A stretch of 5,489 bases of DNA from Planctomycetota bacterium (GCA_003644325.1 QNCA01000127.1:1-5489); one strand, 5' to 3'. Shown: positions 1-5,270, counted from the first letter of the stretch. The notes: generated by a model not told the origin, from the letters alone. Numbers and translations are program-made.

Positions 1-761
1 TGATGCTTGACAACTCAGCGCTGAGTTACGACGAAAACATCCAGATAATCCACCACTGCGAAATGCGCGGCATCCGCTATCGCCTTATCCCGAGCCTGTT
101 TGACATGATTGCCAGCAAGGCGCGCGTGGACCTGCTGAACTTCGTGCCGATAATCCATTTCGGCAGCCCCAAGATAGAGGGCTTCAACGGCCTGTTCAAA
201 CGCCTGATAGACGTAACGGTCTCGGCGGCGGCGCTCATCCTGCTCTCGCCCCTGCTCATCGCCGCAATGATAGCGATACGGCTTGATTCGCCGGGTTTTC
301 CGCTTTTCCGGCAGGAGCGCGTGGGCCAGGGCGGGCGGCGGTTCAAGATTTACAAGTTCCGCACGATGCACAAGGGCGCTCACAACGGCTCGAAACTTAC
401 ACAGCGTGACGACCCGCGCATAACGCGCATCGGCGGATTTCTGCGGAAATATTCGCTGGACGAACTCCCGCAACTCATCAACGTGCTCATCGGCGACATG
501 AGCCTGGTCGGGCCGAGAGCGGTCGTGCCGTGCGTCGTGGAAAAGTTTGGCGACCTTGAGCGGATGACGCTGAACGTACGGCCGGGAATAACCGGCCTGG
601 CACAGGTCTCCGGGCGCGACGAGTTGGGTTTCCTGGAAAAGAGCCTGCTCAACATCTATTACGTGAAGAACTACTCGCTGCTGTTCGACTTCAAGATATT
701 TATTAAAACGTTCTTCACCGTTCTGTCGCGTGTCGGCACAAACGGCACGCGCCTCGACTAA
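1..761 (+). CDS. Polyprenyl-phosphate sugar-phosphate transferase (initiating glycosyltransferase), 5'-partial
   Basis: This is a bacterial sugar transferase (Bac_transf, PF02397). The family moves a sugar 1-phosphate from a UDP-sugar to undecaprenyl phosphate at the inner membrane, the first step of exopolysaccharide, capsule or O-antigen synthesis. Residues are counted from the ATG at position 3. FKRLIDV (65-71) leads into a hydrophobic segment (about 72-93). Then come ERVGQGG (105-111), YKFRTM (117-122), the SLDELPQL block (151-158) with the catalytic Asp-Glu dyad at 153-154, GDMSLVGPR (164-172) and RPGITGLAQVSGR (193-205). The C-terminus YYVKNYS...DFKIF is also typical. The first ~55 residues look like the end of the nucleotide-binding-like domain of long (~450-aa) family members. 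The true start is therefore probably upstream of the window and the ATG at 3 internal. The TAA stop overlaps the stop of the convergent prenyltransferase gene. The sugar cannot be told from sequence. Confidence 0.93.
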   Translation, partial: MLDNSALSYDENIQIIHHCEMRGIRYRLIPSLFDMIASKARVDLLNFVPIIHFGSPKIEGFNGLFKRLIDVTVSAAALILLSPLLIAAMIAIRLDSPGFPLFRQERVGQGGRRFKIYKFRTMHKGAHNGSKLTQRDDPRITRIGGFLRKYSLDELPQLINVLIGDMSLVGPRAVVPCVVEKFGDLERMTLNVRPGITGLAQVSGRDELGFLEKSLLNIYYVKNYSLLFDFKIFIKTFFTVLSRVGTNGTRLD

Positions 762-1657
762 CACGGAAGCAATACGTCCAGTATTACGCACACCAACAAC
801 ACGGCGCTTACGATGCCGTTTATCGTAAAGAATGCCGTGTTTATTCTTGAGAGGTCGTTCGGCCTTACAATCATGTGCTCAAAAAAAAGCAGCGCGGCGA
901 TTGCGACGACGCCGAAGGCGAAAATCAGTCCGAGGCTCGGAGACACCGCAAGCAGTGAAATGAGCAGGAGAACCGCCGCCGCATGAAGGACCGCCGAGAG
1001 ATACAACGCCTTTTCTATCCCTATTGACTTTGGTATGGAGTGCAGGGCGGAGGCGGCGTCAACCCTGTAGTCCCGGCATGCGTAAATGATGTCGAACCCC
1101 GCCGTCCACAGCAACACCGCCCCGGCCATGAGGGCGGGGATCTCAAACGACGCGAGTGAGCCCAGCACGCCGATCCACGCCCCCATCGGCGCCAGCGCCA
1201 GCGCCAGCCCCAGGAAAAAGTGCGTCAACGGCGTGAAGCGTTTCGTCAGGGAATACCCCAGGACCACCACGAGGGCGAGAGGCGAAAGGGCCAGCGACAG
1301 CGTGTTGAGCAACGCGGCGGCGATTATGAATACGGCGCACATGCAACCGACAAAGCCCCACGCGGCGGGCTTTGATATCGCGCCGGTTACGACGGCGCGG
1401 CGGGCCGTGCGAGGGTTTGCGGCATCGTAGCGGACATCCGCCAGACGGTTAAACATCATCGCTGCGCTGCGCGCCCCGACCGTTGCCGCGATAATCAGGG
1501 CAAGTTTTTCCGCGACGAACAGCGGCGCCGGGCGGCCGTCCCGGGCGGCCGCCGCCTCGCTGAATGCCAGCGCCGCGCCCGCCACCGCGAACGGCATCGC
1601 AAACACGGTGTGCGCAAACTTGATTTCAGACAGGTAAAGCCGAACGGTCTTGAACAT
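758..1657 (-). CDS. mqnP: UbiA-family aromatic prenyltransferase, MqnP-like (menaquinone pathway)
   Basis: This is a polytopic membrane prenyltransferase of 299 aa, normal length for the UbiA family. It would join a polyprenyl diphosphate chain to an aromatic quinone precursor. Two Mg/diphosphate-binding Asp motifs are visible: NRLADVRYD (70-78) and DIIYACRDYRVD (189-200). Other family blocks are IKFAHTVFAMPFA (12-24), SLTKRFTPLTHFFLG (136-150) and ALAPMGAWIGV. ALHSIP after the second motif and AFFTINGIVS near the C-terminus resemble, as I remember them, the MqnP group. That group prenylates 1,4-dihydroxy-6-naphthoate in the futalosine menaquinone route, whereas UbiA proper uses 4-hydroxybenzoate. 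The neighbouring ubiX fits either route, so the symbol is tentative. The ATG start agrees with the usual N-terminus, but no clear Shine-Dalgarno precedes it. It is the last gene of the minus-strand unit, 147 nt after ubiX, and that gap is mostly a MITE-like element. Confidence 0.9.
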   Translation of the reverse strand: MFKTVRLYLSEIKFAHTVFAMPFAVAGAALAFSEAAAARDGRPAPLFVAEKLALIIAATVGARSAAMMFNRLADVRYDAANPRTARRAVVTGAISKPAAWGFVGCMCAVFIIAAALLNTLSLALSPLALVVVLGYSLTKRFTPLTHFFLGLALALAPMGAWIGVLGSLASFEIPALMAGAVLLWTAGFDIIYACRDYRVDAASALHSIPKSIGIEKALYLSAVLHAAAVLLLISLLAVSPSLGLIFAFGVVAIAALLFFEHMIVRPNDLSRINTAFFTINGIVSAVLLVCVILDVLLPC

Positions 1658-1678
1658 CTGCGGCGAGTTCGAACAAGA

Positions 1679-1790
1679 CTCAAGTTGACTGAGTTTTTGC
1701 CAACCTCGGTGACTGTCACCGTAAGGTGTTATGAGGCAGCAGATTATAACCGAGCACCAACCATCGCTCAGGAAAAGTCAGTCAACTTGA
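1679..1790. mobile_element. MITE-like palindromic insertion between ubiX and ubiA/mqnP
   Basis: A roughly 111-bp non-coding element has terminal inverted repeats of 18 bp matching at 17 positions: TCAAGTTGACTGAGTTTT at 1680-1697 against 1773-1790 reversed. It is flanked by the 8-bp direct repeat GAACAAGA at 1671-1678 and 1791-1798, which looks like a target-site duplication (9 bp if one mismatch is allowed). The element fills nearly all of the 147-nt gap between ubiX and the prenyltransferase gene. Removing it with one duplication copy leaves a gap of about 28 nt, ordinary for an operon. It encodes no transposase, so it would have been moved in trans by an insertion sequence sharing these ends; I cannot name the family. 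Inside are a perfect 15-bp palindrome (1707-1721) and a TATAAT (1743-1748) facing the prenyltransferase gene without a good -35. Confidence 0.7.
1707..1721. repeat. Perfect 15-bp palindrome inside the MITE-like element
   Basis: CGGTGAC-T-GTCACCG is a perfect 7+1+7 palindrome. It lies asymmetrically within the element and could be a small hairpin in RNA or a dimeric protein-binding site in DNA. The reverse-complement form recurs with 14 of 15 bases at 4253-4267, in another intergenic region. Confidence 0.75.
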
Positions 1791-1804
1791 GAACAAGAGG
1801 ATTA

Positions 1805-2389
1805 TCACCCGCCCCACCTGCGAATGAGGGCGTTATCGATACCGAGCGCGTCGAGCACGCGGGAAACCACGAAATCCACCAGGTCCTCCACGGACTCGGG
1901 TCCGTGATAAAAACCCGGGCTGGCCGGCAGTATGGTTGCGCCCGCCCGTGCCAGGCGCAGCATGTTCTCCAGATGTATCGCGCTGAAGGGGGTCTCGCGC
2001 GGGACGAGCACCAGCGGCCTGCGCTCCTTGAGCGCGACGTCCGCCGCGCGGTGTATCACGTTCGTGCCGTGCCCGGACGCAATCGCCCCGAGCGTTGACA
2101 TCGAGCATGGAACTATGGCCATGCCGTCCACGGGAAAACTGCCGCTTGCTATCACGGCGTCCAGCGCGTGGGGCGGCACGTACTTTACTCCCTTTACGCC
2201 CGCCAACTTTTCGATATCGGGGTTGCGCTCGTCAAGGTTTACCTTCAGTTCGTCACGGACTATCAGGCGGGCGGCATCGGATATGCTCAGCCAAATCTCC
2301 ACGTTCTCCGCGGCCAGCGCCTGAAGCGTGCTCCGGCCGTAAAGGACGCCGCTTGCGCCCGTGAGAGCAAGTATGATTCTTTTGTCCAC
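1805..2389 (-). CDS. ubiX: UbiX-type flavin prenyltransferase
   Basis: This enzyme attaches a dimethylallyl group to reduced FMN, making the prenylated flavin cofactor used by UbiD-type decarboxylases in ubiquinone and menaquinone synthesis. At 194 aa it has normal length and is nearly a family consensus: TGASGVLYG (10-18), SGSFPVDGM (82-90), PCSMSTL (94-100), HRAADVALKERRPLVLVPRE (113-132), TPFSAIHLENML (133-144) and the C-terminal DLVDFVVSRVLDALGI. Residues that appear to match the known phosphate and flavin contacts of Pseudomonas UbiX are present: Ser13, Arg114, Lys121, Arg131, Glu132, Tyr161 and Arg177. The start is GTG, chosen because the glycine-rich loop then falls at its usual distance; AAGAG lies nine nt upstream. 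The upstream gene ends 25 nt before it. No UbiD partner is in the window. In a futalosine organism this could be the enzyme called MqnM. Confidence 0.96.
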   Translation of the reverse strand: MDKRIILALTGASGVLYGRSTLQALAAENVEIWLSISDAARLIVRDELKVNLDERNPDIEKLAGVKGVKYVPPHALDAVIASGSFPVDGMAIVPCSMSTLGAIASGHGTNVIHRAADVALKERRPLVLVPRETPFSAIHLENMLRLARAGATILPASPGFYHGPESVEDLVDFVVSRVLDALGIDNALIRRWGG

Positions 2390-2414
2390 GTTTGGAAACT
2401 CTTGTTCAGCGTGT

Positions 2415-3206
2415 TTATCTGCTGCCGAGCACGTTCAACAGCCACGTGTGGTAGCGCCTGATTTCCGTCATGTCTGAGAACGCGATCTTTTCCGCTCGCG
2501 CCCCCTCCAGAAATCGCCTGGTACGGTTCGTGACGTAGGCTCGAGGCGCCTTCTCTATGAGTACGCGCAAAAGCGCCGGGAAATTCTTGCGGGCCGTGTC
2601 GGACTTCTCCTCGCCCAGCCCCCGGTAATCGAGATTGCTTCGCGACATCCTGTAGCAGTCGCAGGGGGCCTTGGTGTAAACGTCGAGCAGCGCCTCGGCC
2701 TTCCGCCGGGGCTTGAGCGCCCTGCGCTCGATGGATTCGTGAAACGTCTTCAGCGGGTTGAACCTGTGCAAGGTGTCACGGATGCTTTTCGGTCCTTCGA
2801 CGCGGCTCTCTCTGCGGCGGTTGGAGCGCATCAGTACGCAAACGCTCAGGAACATTATCCGAGAGTAGGGTATCTTCTTTCCGGGGGCGCCTCGAGAGGC
2901 GTATGTAACGAAGGCCCTCGGGCCGAGTTCCACCGTCCTTACGGTATGGGGGTGAGGCAGCGGCTCAAGGATTGAATGCGGCAGGAGCAGCGTTTCCACC
3001 CCGACGGCGTCCAGCCTTCGCTGCATTTCCACGGCGATGACTTTGGGCACGGCGGAGGCCAGGAACCCTCCGCCCTTCCGTATGGTCAGGGCTATTTCCG
3101 GCAGGGGCGCATCAAAAAACTCCGCCGCCGAACGGGCCACCGCGCTCACGTCCAACTCCTGCTCCCGGGCCAGCAGCAGGCAGTATCTGTCTCCATCATT
3201 GCCCAT
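2415..3206 (-). CDS. Uncharacterised 263-aa protein co-transcribed with CPBP protease and ubiX
   Basis: I do not recognise a named family. No signal peptide or clear membrane helix is visible; the hydrophobic stretch MFLSVCVLM (118-126) is too short to span a membrane alone. The N-terminal ~80 residues read like a small alpha/beta domain: a strand (YCLLLA, 8-13), a helix (about 19-32), then a glycine-containing turn, a helix (53-68) and a strand (ETLLLP, 71-76). A middle part has RTVELGPRAFVTY (90-102) and KIPYSRIMFLS (111-121). A basic linker (128-172) rich in Arg and Lys follows. A C-terminal part (about 173-263) has YRMSRSNLDYRGLG (185-198), an Asn-Phe (208-209) and a helical end. The three cysteines are Cys9, Cys123 and the Cys182-x-Cys184 pair's members aside, too scattered for an obvious metal site. 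The ATG overlaps the protease stop as TGATG, implying translational coupling. The strong operon context and long open frame support a real gene; its role is unknown. Confidence 0.82.
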   Translation of the reverse strand: MGNDGDRYCLLLAREQELDVSAVARSAAEFFDAPLPEIALTIRKGGGFLASAVPKVIAVEMQRRLDAVGVETLLLPHSILEPLPHPHTVRTVELGPRAFVTYASRGAPGKKIPYSRIMFLSVCVLMRSNRRRESRVEGPKSIRDTLHRFNPLKTFHESIERRALKPRRKAEALLDVYTKAPCDCYRMSRSNLDYRGLGEEKSDTARKNFPALLRVLIEKAPRAYVTNRTRRFLEGARAEKIAFSDMTEIRRYHTWLLNVLGSR

Positions 3207-3937
3207 CAGGTTTTCAGCAGAACGATGACATTATAGATGGCGTGCGTATAAACTGCCACGCCCAGCCCTCGCACCATGAATATGCCCCCCAGAGCCAGCC
3301 CTGCGATGAAACGAAACGCAAACAGGGGCATCTCAAAATCCGCAAGCGAAGGGATACGGAAATGGCTCAGCGAGAACAGGACCGATGAGAGTACCAGCAC
3401 GAACGCCGCCGCCGGCGGTTTCCGCCATCCTACGGCGTGTTGCAGCCACGCATACAGGAATCCCACCAGCAGCAGCCTGAAGAACAACTCCTCATACACC
3501 CCCGCGCCCACGGCCAGGCCGACTTTAAGCCATACGGGATTTTGCGGTTGTTCGGCGGAGTCCGCGCCGCCGTTTGCCGAGAGTACCAGCATAACACAGA
3601 CGCCGAGCAGCAAGGCGTACGCCAGGCCTTCCACCAGAACCCCGGGCAGCACGGCGGGGTCGAATTTCCGCCGCCTGTTGAGCGCCACTACCCCGCACAC
3701 GGCAATCACGAACAGCAGCGCGTTGAAGACCAGCAGCCCGCGAAAACCGTATTGCGCGATAGTACGGCTGATGAAGTCGAACCGGTTAGTTATCCTGAAC
3801 CCGCTGCCAAAGAGAGCCGCCTCGTACAGAACCAATAGAGGAATGACGAGCACGAGGCTGTTCACCAGGCCGCGCGACTGCTCCAGGTATCCCGGCAACT
3901 CCGGCGTTTTATGGTCGTTCGCGTGATTCTGAACCAT
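3206..3937 (-). CDS. CPBP-family intramembrane metalloprotease (Abi/CAAX-like)
   Basis: This is a 243-aa polytopic membrane protein of the CPBP family (PF02517), related to Rce1 CAAX proteases. All three family motifs are present: the Glu-Glu motif YEELFFR (148-154, with Glu149, Glu150 and Arg154), FSLSH (188-192, with His192) and HAIYN (232-236, with His232 and Asn236). These residues make the proposed in-membrane active site. Hydrophobic segments lie near 25-43, 66-86, 100-121, 137-165, 176-193, 205-222 and 224-241. The first ~20 residues are polar and probably cytoplasmic. The ATG start is supported by GAGGGGGG a few nt upstream, and TATAAT lies just beyond that. It is the first gene of the minus-strand unit. 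Bacterial relatives act in bacteriocin immunity, peptide maturation or protein processing, and most have no known substrate; none can be inferred here. Confidence 0.93.
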   Translation of the reverse strand: MVQNHANDHKTPELPGYLEQSRGLVNSLVLVIPLLVLYEAALFGSGFRITNRFDFISRTIAQYGFRGLLVFNALLFVIAVCGVVALNRRRKFDPAVLPGVLVEGLAYALLLGVCVMLVLSANGGADSAEQPQNPVWLKVGLAVGAGVYEELFFRLLLVGFLYAWLQHAVGWRKPPAAAFVLVLSSVLFSLSHFRIPSLADFEMPLFAFRFIAGLALGGIFMVRGLGVAVYTHAIYNVIVLLKT

Positions 3938-3940
3938 AAT

Positions 3941-3948
3941 CCCCCCTC
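3941..3948 (-). promoter_or_regulatory. Ribosome binding site of the CPBP protease gene
   Basis: GAGGGGGG on the minus strand ends three nt before the ATG at 3937, with its GAGG core about seven nt from the start codon. It is the strongest Shine-Dalgarno sequence in the minus-strand unit and fixes this start. Confidence 0.7.
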
Positions 3949-3963
3949 GGACGATGTTTTGGC

Positions 3964-3972
3964 ATTATACCA
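3964..3972 (-). promoter_or_regulatory. Extended -10 promoter for the minus-strand unit
   Basis: On the minus strand TGGTATAAT is a perfect -10 hexamer (3969-3964) preceded by the TGn extension. At 17-nt spacing the -35 position holds TGTATG, a poor match, so the promoter would rely on the extended -10. Transcription would begin near 3957, giving a leader of about 20 nt that just contains the ribosome binding site. Confidence 0.65.
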
Positions 3973-4091
3973 GAAACCGCATGACGCATACAGAAAAGAA
4001 ACGATGCGCAAACTGAAACGTGTGTGAGCCAAATTTGTGAGCAATCCGTTCAGGGGGCATAACCAATCTGCTCGGGTCAGACCACCCCGGC

Positions 4092-4109
4092 CAGCCTGCC
4101 CAGCCTGCC
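4092..4109. repeat. Tandem duplication of CAGCCTGCC
   Basis: Two perfect head-to-tail copies of the 9-mer CAGCCTGCC (4092-4100 and 4101-4109) open the repeat-rich part of the divergent intergenic region. The reverse-complement core GGGCAGGC recurs at 4173-4180. Confidence 0.7.
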
Positions 4110-4180
4110 CGTATGAGTACGGGTAAAACCCGAGGCTTCAGGCTCCCATACCCATACGGGCCGGCGCCTGGCGGGCAGGC
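4108..4180. repeat. Nested palindrome cluster
   Basis: CCCGTA-TGAG-TACGGG (4108-4123) is a compact hairpin, followed at once by GGGT-AAA-ACCC (4121-4131). CCCGTATG (4108-4115) can instead pair perfectly with CATACGGG (4153-4160). The 6-mer CCCATA is duplicated in tandem just before the latter arm. Further out, GCCTGC (4103-4108) is complementary to GCAGGC (4175-4180). No open frame here looks coding. Confidence 0.6.
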
Positions 4181-4183
4181 GCA

Positions 4184-4308
4184 GCCCTTCCAGAATTCTT
4201 GCGTGCGCCCAAGGAATCGGGAGCATGTAAGAATCCTGGGCGCTGCTTGGCACGGCGACAGTCACCGGTGCGGCCTTTCCAAGATTCTTACATGCCCCCC
4301 AAGGAATC
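4184..4308. repeat. Forward-reverse-forward repeat trio able to form alternative hairpins
   Basis: Two direct copies of a ~36-bp unit lie at 4184-4218 and 4273-4308, matching at 29 of 36 aligned positions; both end in CCCAAGGAATC. Between them a 17-bp inverted copy of their middle part, GCATGTAAGAATCCTGG (4223-4239), is complementary at 16 of 17 positions to 4279-4295 and at 14 of 17 to 4190-4206. The central copy can pair with either flank but not both. The arrangement resembles REP/BIME-type intergenic repeats. The block ends just before the -35 of the plus-strand promoter. Confidence 0.75.
4253..4267. repeat. Second copy of the 15-bp palindrome
   Basis: CGGCGACAGTCACCG matches the reverse complement of the palindrome at 1707-1721 at 14 of 15 positions. 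It sits in the 39-nt loop between the inverted arms 4223-4239 and 4279-4295, about 50 bp upstream of the nuclease gene's -35. Confidence 0.6.
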
Positions 4309-4315
4309 CCCTTGC

Positions 4316-4344
4316 TTGATTATGCGGCGGAATTGTGATATACT
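4316..4344 (+). promoter_or_regulatory. Sigma-70-type promoter for the bifunctional nuclease gene
   Basis: TTGATT (4316-4321, 4/6 to the -35 consensus), a 17-nt spacer and TATACT (4339-4344, 5/6) preceded by TGA, an extended -10. Transcription would start near 4351, giving an untranslated leader of about 40 nt before the ATG at 4393. Confidence 0.7.
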
Positions 4345-4392
4345 GTTTCGTAATTTCCCATTTGCCATGGGCTTTTCTTGCGAGATAGTCCG

Positions 4393-4932
4393 ATGATAGT
4401 CCCTGTTGAATTGTCGCGGATAGCGATATCGGAAAACAGCCATACACACATGATATGGCTGAAGGAAATGAACGGCAACCGCTCGTTTCCTATACTGATA
4501 GGTGTGTTTGAGGCGCTGGCGATAGAAAGGCATTTGAGGGGCGAGTCTTTCCCGAGGCCCCTGACGCATGATCTGCTGGCGGGGGTAATAAAGGGGCTCA
4601 AGGCTTCGCTGAAGCGTGTGGTTGTGACGGACATAAGAAATTCCACGTTTTTCGCAAAGTTGGTCATCCAGCGGAACTCCTCCTGTTACGAGGTGGATTC
4701 GCGCCCGAGCGACGCGATCGCCCTGGCAACTCAGATGAAAGCGCCGATATTCGTCGAGGATGAAGTCCTCCGGGCAGTGTGCACACCCGACGGGCTGCTG
4801 GGAACTTTCGACCTCAGCATGGATGACATGCAGGAAAAGGATGCAGAGAACGACACGGAGGGGTGGCAGATGGATGACAATTTTGGTGCCGACTTTGACG
4901 GTGATGAGGACGAAGACGAAGAATATTTCTAG
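4393..4932 (+). CDS. Bifunctional nuclease (BFN / DUF151) family protein with acidic tail
   Basis: This 179-aa protein carries a bifunctional nuclease domain (PF02577) over roughly residues 1-135. Family blocks are FPILIGVFEALAIE (32-45), RPLTHDLL (55-62), a VVVTD...STFFAKL strand pair (76-90) and VDSRPSDAIALA (101-112), then APIFVEDEVL. Studied members have DNase and RNase activity in vitro or are linked to stress responses; the substrate in most bacteria is unsettled. After the domain comes a strongly acidic tail: 18 of the last 39 residues are Asp or Glu, ending DGDEDEDEEYF, probably disordered. The frame also allows a TTG start at 4378, but the ATG at 4393 gives the usual short N-terminus and has GAGA at suitable spacing, so I prefer it. 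The gene has its own promoter and is divergent from the CPBP-ubiX-ubiA unit. Confidence 0.92.
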   Translation: MIVPVELSRIAISENSHTHMIWLKEMNGNRSFPILIGVFEALAIERHLRGESFPRPLTHDLLAGVIKGLKASLKRVVVTDIRNSTFFAKLVIQRNSSCYEVDSRPSDAIALATQMKAPIFVEDEVLRAVCTPDGLLGTFDLSMDDMQEKDAENDTEGWQMDDNFGADFDGDEDEDEEYF

Positions 4933-4934
4933 CC

Positions 4935-4949
4935 CTCTGCTGCGCAGAG
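4935..4949 (+). terminator. Small hairpin just after the nuclease stop (weak terminator candidate)
   Basis: CTCTGC-TGC-GCAGAG forms a perfect 6-bp stem with a 3-nt loop two nt after the TAG stop. No T-run follows directly; the nearest is TTTT about ten nt later. It may protect the 3' end of the mRNA or be a poor terminator. Confidence 0.35.
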
Positions 4950-4994
4950 TCCAGCCCGTATTTTGGCAGACTTTTGCGGCGGAGGCTTGGATTC

Positions 4995-5097
4995 GTCTCG
5001 ATACCGAGGTGAGACTTCCACGAGAGCCGTTTCCCCTTTACATGGAAACCTGCCTGCCCGAGTCTACCCCCCGGGCTTTATGGCCGGGAGAGGTTCC
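4995..5097 (+). other. Non-coding stretch with several small hairpins
   Basis: No gene is supported between the nuclease gene and the tRNA. The stretch can fold into GTCTC/GAGAC (4995-4999 with 5011-5015), GTTTCC/GGAAAC (5029-5034 with 5044-5049) and CCCGG/CCGGG (5070-5074 with 5084-5088). As an alternative, GGAAACCT (5044-5051) can pair with AGGTTCC (5091-5097) around a one-base bulge. It matches no RNA family I recognise; SRP RNA, tmRNA and RNase P signatures are absent. Open frames cross it, but they run into the tRNA and look non-coding. Confidence 0.35.
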
Positions 5098-5144
5098 CAT
5101 TATATCCCAAACTCGGCGTTTGCGGACGCCATGAGGCGCGACGC

Positions 5145-5235
5145 GGAGGGATGGCCGAGTGGACGAAGGCGGCGGTCTTGAAAGCCGCTGTCCCGTTTTG
5201 CGGGACCGGGGGTTCGAATCCCTCTCCCTCCGCCA
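5145..5235 (+). tRNA. tRNA-Ser(UGA), CCA encoded
   Basis: The acceptor stem pairs GGAGGGA (5145-5151) with TCCCTCC (5225-5231), followed by discriminator G5232 and an encoded CCA (5233-5235). The D arm contains GGCCGAGTGGACGAAGGC. The anticodon stem-loop is GCGGT-CTTGAAA-GCCGC (5172-5188) with anticodon TGA at 5179-5181, reading the serine codon UCA. The long variable arm, GTCCCG-TTTT-GCGGGAC (about 5190-5206), is the class II hallmark expected of serine. The T arm has a 5-bp stem around TTCGAAT (5213-5219). The gene is intact. Confidence 0.97.
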
Positions 5236-5245
5236 AATAGAGATT

Positions 5246-5270
5246 ACAGGTCAAAGGCCACAGGTGAAAG
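5246..5270. repeat. Imperfect 14-bp tandem repeat downstream of the tRNA
   Basis: ACAGGTCAAAGGCC (5246-5259) is followed at once by ACAGGTGAAAG (5260-5270), the two copies differing at one position over the first 11 bases. It begins eleven nt after the tRNA CCA. Confidence 0.5.

Noticed and set aside
15..791. Long minus-strand open frame opposite the sugar transferase
   Set aside because: Antisense shadow of a well-conserved gene; its Arg/Ala-rich protein has no recognisable motifs and it overlaps the real genes throughout.
1743..1748. TATAAT in the MITE-like element as a promoter for the prenyltransferase gene
   Set aside because: No acceptable -35 at 16-18 nt; the TTGACT in the terminal repeat is 31 nt away, too far. 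Kept only as a note.
4184..4308. CRISPR array
   Set aside because: Only two direct copies that differ at several positions, an inverted copy between them, and no cas genes.
4113..4319. Open frames on both strands across the divergent intergenic repeats
   Set aside because: Frames are open on several strands at once, the translation mirrors the DNA repeats, and no ribosome binding site or family motif is seen.
4378..4392. TTG at 4378 as the nuclease start
   Set aside because: A rarer start codon without a Shine-Dalgarno, and it adds five residues the family does not usually have; the ATG at 4393 is better.
4367..4396. Nine-codon reading frame (MGFSCEIVR) ending in an ATGA overlap with the nuclease start
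   Set aside because: It could be a leader peptide, but it has no clear Shine-Dalgarno and no run of a regulatory amino acid; the overlap may be chance.
4960..5181. 72-aa plus-strand open frame between the nuclease gene and tRNA-Ser
   Set aside because: It runs into the tRNA gene body, has no recognisable motif and lacks a convincing ribosome binding site.
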